Source: Parachlamydiales bacterium
GTDB taxonomy: Bacteria; Chlamydiota; Chlamydiia; Chlamydiales; Parachlamydiaceae
DNA length: 64,000 bases
Assembly (NCBI GenBank): GCA_020051075.1
Contig: JAGVJP010000005.1
Span: 1 to 64,000, forward strand
Direction of reading: 5' to 3'
Every line of letters starts with the position of its first letter. Positions within the stretch are counted from its first letter, which is position 1. Below the pieces are notes generated by a model. That model searched no databases. It had not been told where the DNA came from and saw only the letters and a program-made list of their open reading frames with translations. Positions 26,086 to 33,841 of the stretch are shown piece after piece. A program made the translations under genes and the position numbers.

Positions 26086-26863
26086 ATGGAAAACAGAAAT
26101 TTTACCATTCGATGATCGTCGAGACATCATCATCCCAGGAAATCTTGCAGAAACGATCCAATTCTCTGTCGACCAATTGATTCAAATTGCTCAACAGGCA
26201 ATTGCCGATCGAGGAGTGTTCACGATAGCTCTATCAGGAGGGAGCACTCCACATGCCATTTTTCAGGAACTGAGCCAACCCAAGCATCGGCAAGCTGTCG
26301 ACTGGACAAAGGTTCTCTTTTTTTGGAGCGATGAGCGAAACGTCCCAGCAGATGATCTTGAAAACAACTACGGCAATGCGATGCGTGCTGGATTAGACAA
26401 GCTGCCCGTCCCCTCTGAAAACATCTTTAGAATGGAAGCCGAAGAAAACATTGAAACAAAAGCGCTGCAATATGAAAAATTAATCCAGGAAAAGGTCCCG
26501 CACGAGTCGTTCGATCTTGTGATGCTGGGGATGGGAGAAGATGGGCATACAGCATCGCTATTTCCCCATACTCACGCACTCCACACCAAGGATCGCCTTG
26601 TCGTTGCGAATTTTGTGCCACAGAAAAAGACGTGGCGCATGTCATTCACTTTCGATTGCATCAACAATGCTAAAACAATCTCCATCTATGTCATGGGCGA
26701 GCCCAAAGCTGACAAGGTCGTTCAAGTCTTGACTGGGGCATATACACCAGATGAACTCCCCATTCAACGGGTTGGCACCCCCATTCACAAAGCTCTGTGG
26801 ATCTTAGATAAAGCTGCGAGCAGAAAACTAGTCACCACAATCGAGCCTAAAGAATTTCATTAG
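26072..26863 (+). CDS. pgl: 6-phosphogluconolactonase
   Basis: It hydrolyses 6-phosphogluconolactone to 6-phosphogluconate. The family motifs are ALSGGSTPHAIFQEL, WSDERNVP and LGMGEDGHTASLFP. Length (263) is typical of the Pgl/DevB family. The start lies within the last 14 bases of opcA, so the operon zwf-opcA-pgl is tightly packed. Confidence 0.95.
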   Translation: MKNNEWKTEILPFDDRRDIIIPGNLAETIQFSVDQLIQIAQQAIADRGVFTIALSGGSTPHAIFQELSQPKHRQAVDWTKVLFFWSDERNVPADDLENNYGNAMRAGLDKLPVPSENIFRMEAEENIETKALQYEKLIQEKVPHESFDLVMLGMGEDGHTASLFPHTHALHTKDRLVVANFVPQKKTWRMSFTFDCINNAKTISIYVMGEPKADKVVQVLTGAYTPDELPIQRVGTPIHKALWILDKAASRKLVTTIEPKEFH

Positions 26864-26874
26864 CGAGGTTGCGT

Positions 26875-27486
26875 TTACAATAGCTTGACATCAAAACTCC
26901 GAGCACACAGCGGGTATTTTGTTCCTTTTGGAGGCTGCCATGTTAGCTTCTTCTGAATTATCATTTCAGCAAATTTTTCAGATTCCTCTAATAACCTTGG
27001 AATAAATAAACTCGCCATAGAAGGACTAAATCGACTTTCCAACGCGCAATTATCAAGCTGTCCAAGCCTTAGATGCACTTCTTCATACATTATCTCAGCC
27101 TGAGCAATGCATTTTATTCTAAGACTGATGGCTGCTTGACTCCTTTTTGCTCGACTACAATTATAGCGTCTAGCGAAACTTGTCATACGACAATCTATTA
27201 AATAAGCCCCTCTGATGTAATAGTCTATGATGATGTTGATATTCCGTCGAAATTTCTTAATGGATCCATCGCTGAAATGATTTCGCTTTAGGCAACCTGA
27301 AATTTCATTGACCACCTTAAACCTTTCTTCCTCTATTCTCATGAAGATGGCACTGGTTGTCCTTCTGACCGGCAAAACAAGAATCAGATTAGTCATGGCA
27401 TCAATTTTATATGGATCAATATTTTTGCCCTGATCTTGTCGAAATGAACGTAATTGCGAAGAGAAACTAGTTGATATTTTTGGCAT
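26875..27486 (-). CDS. Uncharacterised basic protein
   Basis: I do not recognise this 203-residue protein. It is rich in Arg and Lys with a helical middle section (IKKFRRNINIIIDYYIRGAY) and has no signal peptide or clear membrane segment. The ATG has AGGGG at a short distance. It is convergent with pgl, 11 bases apart. Its AT-rich flanks mark the left border of a block (about 26.9-32.2 kb) of different base use from its neighbours. Confidence 0.5.
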   Translation of the reverse strand: MPKISTSFSSQLRSFRQDQGKNIDPYKIDAMTNLILVLPVRRTTSAIFMRIEEERFKVVNEISGCLKRNHFSDGSIKKFRRNINIIIDYYIRGAYLIDCRMTSFARRYNCSRAKRSQAAISLRIKCIAQAEIMYEEVHLRLGQLDNCALESRFSPSMASLFIPRLLEESEKFAEMIIQKKLTWQPPKGTKYPLCARSFDVKLL

Positions 27487-27727
27487 GGAACCCCTGAATA
27501 TTAAATTAAAAAAAATTTCAAAATATTAATTAAAATTATTAGCAAAGAAAATAATATTAGTCAAGATTAAATTGATTATAACGCCGCATTTCTTATCATT
27601 AAAAGGGATCTTGTGGGGAATTGCATGGCGTTGTTCCATAAGTCAGACTCCAAGGAGCTAAGAGGAAAAAGACAAGGAACCACAAGTATTGGGAATGACT
27701 CCACATCCTCTAAAAAAAGAATATTAT

Positions 27728-27757
27728 TTGTTTTATGTTTATATCTAATGTTATAAT
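27728..27757 (+). promoter_or_regulatory. Candidate promoter for transaminase operon
   Basis: TTGTTT at 27728-27733 and a perfect TATAAT at 27752-27757 are 18 bases apart, 24 bases before the ATG at 27782. The 27487-27727 stretch upstream is AT-rich and contains CCATAAGTCAGAC at about 27641, a possible partial copy of the CATAAGTCA repeat. Confidence 0.45.
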
Positions 27758-27781
27758 GAGGGAAACAAATCTGGTGACTGT

Positions 27782-28954
27782 ATGATTCGCAAGTATCACC
27801 TCATGACCCCAGGTCCAACAGAGATTCCCCCTGCAGTTCTCGCTGAATCGATTCTTCCAATCTTACATCACCGAACGCCTGAATTTCGCTTTATTTTGGG
27901 TGAATTGTCACAAAACCTTAAACAAATCTTTTTCACAAAGGAAGATATAATCATCCTGAGCGCCGGGGCAACAGGCGGGATGGAAGCTTGCATTGTTAAT
28001 CTTACCGATCCAGGTGAAACGGTTTTAACTGTCTGCGGAGGAGTATTCGGTGAAAGATGGGCAAAAATAGCAGAAAGCCTCGAAAGAAAAGTGATACACA
28101 TTGATGTTCCTTGGAATGAACCGGTAAATCCGAAGGAAATTGAGCAAAAATTAAAAGAAAATCCCGAAATCAAACTAATAACAACAACATTATGCGAAAC
28201 ATCAACAGGAGTAGAACACCCAATAAAAGCGATTGCTGAAATAGCCAATAAGACAGAGGCCCTGATTGTCGTAGATGCTGTAAGCGGCTTATGTGCTTGT
28301 GAGTTCAAAATGGATGAGTGGGGAATAGACGCTGTTGTCGGAAGCACACAAAAAGGGTTGATGTGTCCCCCAGGTTTATCGCTGATTGCATTATCAGAAA
28401 AAGCTAAACATTCCATGAAAGCAAAAAAATCCCCCAAATTTTTTTGGTCTTTTGAAAAAGCTTTGGAGTGCATCCATACTCATTCCTTGCCAGAGACTCC
28501 TTACACACCGAATATCTCTTTGATTATTGAATTAAATAAGGCCGTAAAAATGATCCTCGCGGAAGGTATAGAAGCTGTCTGGGAAAGGCACCAACAGCTA
28601 ATGGGTGCCACAAGAGATGGAATTAAAGCAATGGGACTCAAACTCTTTGTCGAGGAGGGATATAGTCCTGTTGTGACAACCATCCACTCTCCTGACGGAG
28701 TCAAAAGCTCAGATATTATTAAAAAGATGCGCTGTGAATGGGGTGTCGCGCTCGTGGGCGGCCAAGAAAAACTCAAGGAAAAGATCTTTAGAATCGGCCA
28801 TATTGGCTATTGCGATAGAGGGGATATATTGATGACCCTAGCGATTTTAGAAATCGTGTTAACAAGTTTGCAAGTTCCTATCCATTTAGGGGCCGGAGTC
28901 AGAGCAGCGCAAGAATTCTTCCTTAAACAACTAATCAGTGATCCATATGCATAA
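27782..28954 (+). CDS. Class V aminotransferase (alanine-glyoxylate/phosphoserine type)
   Basis: A PLP enzyme of fold type I, class V. It has the family start HLMTPGPTEIPPAVLAE, an ILSAGATGGMEA cofactor loop, Asp in LIVVDAVSGL, and the PLP lysine in GSTQKGLMCPPGLS. This group includes alanine-glyoxylate and serine-pyruvate aminotransferases and the archaeal or Thermotoga-type enzymes that make phosphoserine. It overlaps the following phosphoglycerate-dehydrogenase-like gene by 8 bases. That pairing favours the phosphoserine role (3-phosphohydroxypyruvate to phosphoserine), but glyoxylate or phosphonate substrates are not excluded. Confidence 0.88.
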   Translation: MIRKYHLMTPGPTEIPPAVLAESILPILHHRTPEFRFILGELSQNLKQIFFTKEDIIILSAGATGGMEACIVNLTDPGETVLTVCGGVFGERWAKIAESLERKVIHIDVPWNEPVNPKEIEQKLKENPEIKLITTTLCETSTGVEHPIKAIAEIANKTEALIVVDAVSGLCACEFKMDEWGIDAVVGSTQKGLMCPPGLSLIALSEKAKHSMKAKKSPKFFWSFEKALECIHTHSLPETPYTPNISLIIELNKAVKMILAEGIEAVWERHQQLMGATRDGIKAMGLKLFVEEGYSPVVTTIHSPDGVKSSDIIKKMRCEWGVALVGGQEKLKEKIFRIGHIGYCDRGDILMTLAILEIVLTSLQVPIHLGAGVRAAQEFFLKQLISDPYA

Positions 28955-29888
28955 AATAATGATTGCAGACAAAATCGATCAAGAAGGGATAGAGATTTTA
29001 AAGAAATCTCTATTTTTCGAATTAAGAATAGATGATAAAATCTCGCGGGCAGAACTATTAAGTTGCATCGGAGACTATCATGTCCTAGTGGTTCGCTCGA
29101 GAACAAAGGTTGATGAAGAACTCATCCGAGCAGGAAAGAACCTAAAAATCATTGCCAGAGCAGGCGTTGGGCTCGATAATATCGACGTTCCAATTGCACT
29201 AGAACACGGAATCAGAATTCTAAATGTAGAAGATAAAAACAGCATTTCTGTGGCAGAACACACGATAGGATTGCTCATTGCTCTAGCTAGACATATCCCA
29301 CAAACTCATAGAAAATTGAAAAACAATGTTTGGGAACGTGAGAACTTCATCGGAATCGAAATTAACAATAAAACACTGGGTGTCATTGGTTTAGGAAGAA
29401 TTGGATCAGAAGTAACAAAACGGGCCCAAGCGATGGGAATGCAGGTCGTTGCATATGACCCTTACTGCAGTGATAGCCATGCAAAAGAGCTTGGTGTTAG
29501 ACAAGTGACGTTACATGACCTCCTAGCAAACTCCGATTTCTTGACTATTCATATTCCAAAAAATGCAGAAACGACAGATCTTATTTCCCACCGGGAGTTT
29601 CAATGTTGTAAAAAAGGGATTCGAGTGATCAACACAGCGAGAGGGGGAATAATCAATGAAGCTGCCTTATTACAAGCAATCGTCGATGGAACTGTTTCTG
29701 GAGCTGCTTTAGATGTATTTGAAAATGAACCAAATATCAAAAAAGAATTTCTAATTTTCAACCAAATCATTCTCACTCCGCATATTGCGGGAAATACCCA
29801 AGAGGCACAAACCAGGATAGCGATTTCAATTGCACATCAAATCGTCAACGTATTCGAGACTGAACCACTTCTTTCAATGCTGAAGTGA
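28947..29888 (+). CDS. serA: D-3-phosphoglycerate dehydrogenase-like protein
   Basis: A 2-hydroxyacid dehydrogenase with the NAD motif GVIGLGRIGSEV, the Arg-containing INTARGGIINEAAL, Glu in DVFENEP and the catalytic His in ILTPHIAGNTQEAQ. The N-terminal RAGVGLDNIDV segment is typical of SerA. At 313 residues it is the short form without the C-terminal ACT regulatory domain, so serine feedback through that domain is not expected. The ATG at 28947 overlaps the transaminase gene. It would oxidise 3-phosphoglycerate to phosphohydroxypyruvate; other 2-hydroxyacids remain possible. Its 3' end overlaps the convergent aminotransferase gene by 44 bases. Confidence 0.85.
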   Translation: MHKIMIADKIDQEGIEILKKSLFFELRIDDKISRAELLSCIGDYHVLVVRSRTKVDEELIRAGKNLKIIARAGVGLDNIDVPIALEHGIRILNVEDKNSISVAEHTIGLLIALARHIPQTHRKLKNNVWERENFIGIEINNKTLGVIGLGRIGSEVTKRAQAMGMQVVAYDPYCSDSHAKELGVRQVTLHDLLANSDFLTIHIPKNAETTDLISHREFQCCKKGIRVINTARGGIINEAALLQAIVDGTVSGAALDVFENEPNIKKEFLIFNQIILTPHIAGNTQEAQTRIAISIAHQIVNVFETEPLLSMLK

Positions 29889-31017
29889 TCATTTGGTTTT
29901 CTTCATTTTTTCTAGAAGCGATACGGATAAAATTACCCTTTAAACCAATTTTGTCTCGACATGAACGGCAATAAATTCCATGATCCAATAACAACCGAAA
30001 TGTCATCTCATCAGGCTCTAGAGAATTTAACAATTCAATCAAAAAAAAGTTTGCTTTACTTGGATAAATTTTGATTTCTGGTATTTTTTTTAATAATTCG
30101 TAAAAGTTTCTCGTTTCTTTAATATACCTTACCCTAATTTTTTCATATTTCTCCAAGAAAGATTGATCAGCTAAAAGACGGAAAAAATACTCTGCTAAAC
30201 TAGAAACATTCCATAAATAACCATGTCTTAGAAGGTGATCAACCTTTTCTTTTGCCATCAGTGCATAACCGGCTCTTATCCCAGCAATACCAAAATCTTT
30301 AGAAAAACTCTTGACGATGATAACGTTGGGATATTTTTCGACGAAAGAACCATAACTCAATGGATTCATCTCATCATTTTCATAAGCAAAGTGAATAAAA
30401 CTTTCATCTATGATGACTTGCTCAACATCCTTTAAATCTTTTAAGAGTTCTTCGAGATCATTTTTAGGGATATATCCGCCATCGGGGTTGTTAGGAGTAA
30501 TGAAAACAACTGTATCGGGTTTTTCTTGTTTGACTTTTTTTAGATATATTTCTTTATCTAAAACAAAATCTTCGTTTTTATCCAAATAGTTATAAACTAT
30601 CTCGACATTAGGAAATACGAATTCATAATATGGCGAAAAAGTCGGTAAATTGATTAATATTTTTCTCCTTGTGAAATTGTGAATCAGTGCCTGGATGATT
30701 TCAGTGGCTCCATTTCCGATAAAGACATTATTCGAAGAAACTTGCAAAGTAGTGGCCAAAATTGAGCCAATAATCCTATTCTGGGACGGATAAAATTCCA
30801 GAACCTCTTTTAATCTATTGTTTAAAATTAAATCATTATATAGATATTCAAAAAAAAGCTCTGTCGCATAGGGATTTGATAAAAAACAGGCATCTATCTT
30901 AATTTCAAGGCCCTCAATTTCGGATTTTAGAGATGAAATGCTCGGAGAATGAGAACCAGCCTTTTCCTTTAATAATCTCAATTGGTTTTCAATATTTTTT
31001 TTATCTTGATTATGCAC
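29845..31017 (-). CDS. HisC-like class I/II aminotransferase
   Basis: A PLP aminotransferase resembling histidinol-phosphate aminotransferase and CobD-type enzymes. It shows IGNGATEII, FITPNNPDGGYIP, Asp/Glu in VIIDESFIHF and the PLP lysine in VKSFSKDFGIAGIRAGYA. An N-terminal extension of about 35 residues (MHNQDKKNIENQLRLLKEKA) is helical and not part of the usual fold. There are no histidine or cobalamin genes nearby. It overlaps the HAD phosphatase by 8 bases and probably acts with it. The substrate is unknown; an amino acid phosphate is plausible. The coding region is AT-rich compared with core genes. Confidence 0.82.
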   Translation of the reverse strand: MHNQDKKNIENQLRLLKEKAGSHSPSISSLKSEIEGLEIKIDACFLSNPYATELFFEYLYNDLILNNRLKEVLEFYPSQNRIIGSILATTLQVSSNNVFIGNGATEIIQALIHNFTRRKILINLPTFSPYYEFVFPNVEIVYNYLDKNEDFVLDKEIYLKKVKQEKPDTVVFITPNNPDGGYIPKNDLEELLKDLKDVEQVIIDESFIHFAYENDEMNPLSYGSFVEKYPNVIIVKSFSKDFGIAGIRAGYALMAKEKVDHLLRHGYLWNVSSLAEYFFRLLADQSFLEKYEKIRVRYIKETRNFYELLKKIPEIKIYPSKANFFLIELLNSLEPDEMTFRLLLDHGIYCRSCRDKIGLKGNFIRIASRKNEENQMITSALKEVVQSRIR

Positions 31018-32164
31018 TCCCCCTCCTTTCTGAATCGAAAAAGTCTAACAAAAAGCTACACGAATTAAGAATATCCAACGATTTTTCAATCGATTGGTCG
31101 ATGAATCCTCTTCGAAGTTTCAATTCTATTTTATTTGAAAGAAACCCCGGAGAAATTTGTTGCAAAGTCGGTTGCACAATCCAAGTATCAAGTTGTTGAT
31201 TAGACGATAATAAAGCAACAAGATCTTCTTGTTGTTTTGGCAAATCTAAACGGGCAATCCAAAGCTTGTTTTGACCAAATTCTAACATGGGAAGATCTCC
31301 ATTGCTATCACCCGCTACTAAATAAGGGGACTTACCCACCCACTGAAATATCTTTGCAATTTTACCATAAGACAATGCAATTGGAGGCACGAGTAATGAT
31401 GTGATTCTGTACTGTTCTAGAACACCTGGATCCAGGTCGCCATATCTGGAATTCTCATACAATAAATAGTTGTCTTTGTATGTTTTTTTATCTTTTCCAA
31501 TCAACAAAGTATCGATTCCGATGACATGGCTTGCCATAAGAAACTTCTTAAAGCCCTCTTGGAAAAGAAAATGATTCAATGCTTTTATCAATACCCATCT
31601 TACTGACCATGTATTTGTGCTTGAAATAACCCAAACATCGTATGCATGCTCAAGGAGAATGCCAACCAATTCGATCATTTCTGGATAAAAGTAAGGACGC
31701 AATGTGGTTGGTTTCCCCTCTACGTTAAAGACATTTTCATACATTTCGTCGCTTTGAAAAGCAAGTTCGGTTGCTTCAACAACATCTAAAGGAGTTAACC
31801 CATGAAGAATTTGCACAGCCCAAGCATGGGGGACGGATTCTTTAGCTTTATCCAAATAATGGGAAGAAGCAGCAACGATAAGTTTTTGGTAATAGTCATA
31901 AAGAGAATCATTCCTTCTCAAAGAGACTATTTCATTGCCAAGAAAAAAGTCAGGGGAAATAACCTCTGGAATGTTTCCCGCGCTTATCTTTCCTGTGACT
32001 TCTAAAACCCTAAAAGTTGCTTCACCAATATCTCCGCATAAAATAGTATTGTCCATATCCAAGACCACAGGCAATCCCTGACCCGACCTTTGTTCAATCA
32101 GAGATTCAAGCCTCAGTTTGACGTCCGGATGCCATCCTGGTTTCTTGAGAGTGACTTTCTTCAT
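31010..32164 (-). CDS. HAD-superfamily phosphatase, phosphoserine phosphatase-like
   Basis: Motif I is VVLDMDNTILCGD and motif III/IV is PYLVAGDSNGDLPMLEF, typical of HAD hydrolases of the SerB/phosphorylcholine phosphatase type (subfamily IB-like helical cap between them). WVISSTNTWSVRWV is motif II. Length (384) is greater than classic SerB; the cap and C-terminal region (about 300-384) are extended. It precedes and overlaps a HisC-like aminotransferase and faces the SerA/transaminase pair. A role as phosphoserine phosphatase would complete serine synthesis, but other small phosphoesters are possible. Confidence 0.75.
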   Translation of the reverse strand: MKKVTLKKPGWHPDVKLRLESLIEQRSGQGLPVVLDMDNTILCGDIGEATFRVLEVTGKISAGNIPEVISPDFFLGNEIVSLRRNDSLYDYYQKLIVAASSHYLDKAKESVPHAWAVQILHGLTPLDVVEATELAFQSDEMYENVFNVEGKPTTLRPYFYPEMIELVGILLEHAYDVWVISSTNTWSVRWVLIKALNHFLFQEGFKKFLMASHVIGIDTLLIGKDKKTYKDNYLLYENSRYGDLDPGVLEQYRITSLLVPPIALSYGKIAKIFQWVGKSPYLVAGDSNGDLPMLEFGQNKLWIARLDLPKQQEDLVALLSSNQQLDTWIVQPTLQQISPGFLSNKIELKLRRGFIDQSIEKSLDILNSCSFLLDFFDSERRGSA

Positions 32165-32301
32165 GCCCCATCCTATTTCCCTGATTCTACCAACCTCAAA
32201 TTGACCTGTCTAATACAATTTCAATAGATCCCTTTTTACTGGCAAATATGAGTGATCTTTGGCATGATGTAAGCTAAATTCTCACAATTTTCCACTTTTT
32301 T

Positions 32302-33327
32302 ATGTTAGTTCTAGGGATTGAAAGTACATGTGACGAAACTGCCTGTGCCATTGTACAGGACGGCAAACATATCCTTTCCAACGTCATTTCTTCTCAGATT
32401 GACCTCCACAAAGAATATGGAGGCGTTGTACCCGAACTCGCATGTCGGAGGCATATCGACATCATCATGCCGATCATCGATCAAGCCCTTTCTGAGGCCA
32501 AACTTTCCATAGAAGACATTGATTTGATCGCAGTCGCTCATGGACCTGGCCTCATCGGCCCGCTTTTGATTGGACTCAACACCGCAAAAGCGCTGGCGTT
32601 TGGATTAAATAAACCTTTCATCGGTGTCAATCATATTGAAGCCCACCTCTACGCAGCGATGATGTCGCTCGAGCAGCCTCTCGGCTTCCCCTGTTTAGGG
32701 GCAGTCCTTTCTGGTGGGCATACGTCCCTTGTACGGATTAACGCCTTAGGCAACTATCAGCTCATCAGCCAGACCGTCGATGATGCCATTGGAGAAGCGT
32801 TTGATAAAGTCGCCAAAATGTTGGGTCTCTACTATCCCGGCGGCCCTGAAATTGAAAAGCTTGCCTTGAAAGGAGACCCCTTTCGCTTCCCCTACCGCGG
32901 TGGACAGATCAAAGGAAAGCCTTTAGATTTTTCCTTCAGTGGATTGAAGACTGCTGTTCTCTATTCGATCAAAGCTCTCTACCCTTCTTATGCATCAGAT
33001 TTCCCCCTCAGCGACCAGGAACGCAATGATATTGCCGCTTCTTTCCAGCGAGCAGCTTGTGAAGACGTCCTCAAGAAGACTTTGTCGGCAGCCGCAGAAT
33101 GCCAAGCTAGAGCCATCATCTTTGGAGGTGGAGTCACCAACAATCGCTATCTAAGGGAGCTCTTCAACAAAGCAGAAACATCGATGCCGTTGATCTGGCC
33201 GCCGGCAGGACTCAGCCTGGATAATGCTGCCATGATCGCTGGCTTAGGGTACCACACCTTCCAACGAGAGGGTAGAGGCGATCCCTTTACCCTAGACCCC
33301 CTCGCCCGCATCCCATTCAGCGCATGA
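32302..33327 (+). CDS. tsaD: tRNA threonylcarbamoyladenosine biosynthesis protein TsaD
   Basis: TsaD transfers the threonylcarbamoyl group to A37 of ANN-decoding tRNAs with TsaB and TsaE. The N-terminal LGIESTCDETACAIV, the metal-binding NHIEAHLYAAMM and the C-terminal GGGVTNNRYLRE then LDNAAMIAG are characteristic. Length 341 is standard. The cytoplasmic enzyme is essential in most bacteria. The stop codon is 6 bases before a foldback array. Confidence 0.96.
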   Translation: MLVLGIESTCDETACAIVQDGKHILSNVISSQIDLHKEYGGVVPELACRRHIDIIMPIIDQALSEAKLSIEDIDLIAVAHGPGLIGPLLIGLNTAKALAFGLNKPFIGVNHIEAHLYAAMMSLEQPLGFPCLGAVLSGGHTSLVRINALGNYQLISQTVDDAIGEAFDKVAKMLGLYYPGGPEIEKLALKGDPFRFPYRGGQIKGKPLDFSFSGLKTAVLYSIKALYPSYASDFPLSDQERNDIAASFQRAACEDVLKKTLSAAAECQARAIIFGGGVTNNRYLRELFNKAETSMPLIWPPAGLSLDNAAMIAGLGYHTFQREGRGDPFTLDPLARIPFSA

Positions 33328-33333
33328 ACACCG

Positions 33334-33579
33334 ACAGGATAAGCAAAAAGGCAAAAACAGGATAGGTAAGATCGCTTCGCGGTAGGATAGGCAGGATAGG
33401 GAAGATAAATTGGATGAAATCTATTCTTTTATTTTTTCTCTTTATTTTGCCTAATTTTCTATCATCCCTATCCTGCCTATCCTACCGCGAAGCGATCCTG
33501 CCTATCCTGTTTTTATGGTTGTGGCAAGTTGCGATCTTCGATCTTGCCTATCCTGTTTTTGCCCTTTTTGCTTATCCTG
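33334..33579. repeat. ACAGGATAG foldback element A5
   Basis: Arms 33353-33402 and 33465-33514 are reverse complements with about 48 of 50 matches and include CGCTTCGCGG/CCGCGAAGCG at the centre of each arm. Further partial copies extend to 33579. The 60-base interior (ATGAAATCTATTCTTTTATT and on) is not repetitive, yet its reverse complement recurs inside element A6 at 36716-36773. So A5 and A6 are two whole copies in opposite orientation, flanking rpmG-lolC-lolD. Confidence 0.9.
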
Positions 33580-33663
33580 AGTTCATGAGAGATTCAAGTT
33601 GCTATTAATCAGCAATTTTCCTAATATATTCATTTTAACACTCATTGAACCGGAGCAAACCCG

Positions 33664-33819
33664 ATGGCAAGCAAACGTGAAAAAATAAAGATGAAGAGCT
33701 CTAAAAGCTTTTTCCACTACTTCACCACAAAAAACAAGACTAAAACTCCTGGAAGGTTAGAGCTAATGAAATATGACCCAGTTGTTCGGGAACATGTTCC
33801 ATTCAAAGAAACTAAATAA
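33664..33819 (+). CDS. rpmG: 50S ribosomal protein L33
   Basis: A 51-residue protein starting [13 protein letters not shown], with HYFTTKNK and [18 protein letters not shown], matches bacterial L33, of the form lacking the zinc-binding Cys pairs. GGAG lies upstream of the ATG. L33 sits in the large ribosomal subunit near the exit site. As I recall, the order rpmG-lolC-lolD is conserved in Chlamydia. Confidence 0.95.
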   Translation: MASKREKIKMKSSKSFFHYFTTKNKTKTPGRLELMKYDPVVREHVPFKETK

Positions 33820-33841
33820 CACCTCTCCTTTTTAAATTTCT

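Noticed and set aside
33414-33608. Open frame of 64 codons between tsaD and rpmG
   Set aside because: It lies entirely within foldback A5 and encodes repeat text (ILPILF, YPVFALFAYP); the 9-base period keeps frames open by chance.
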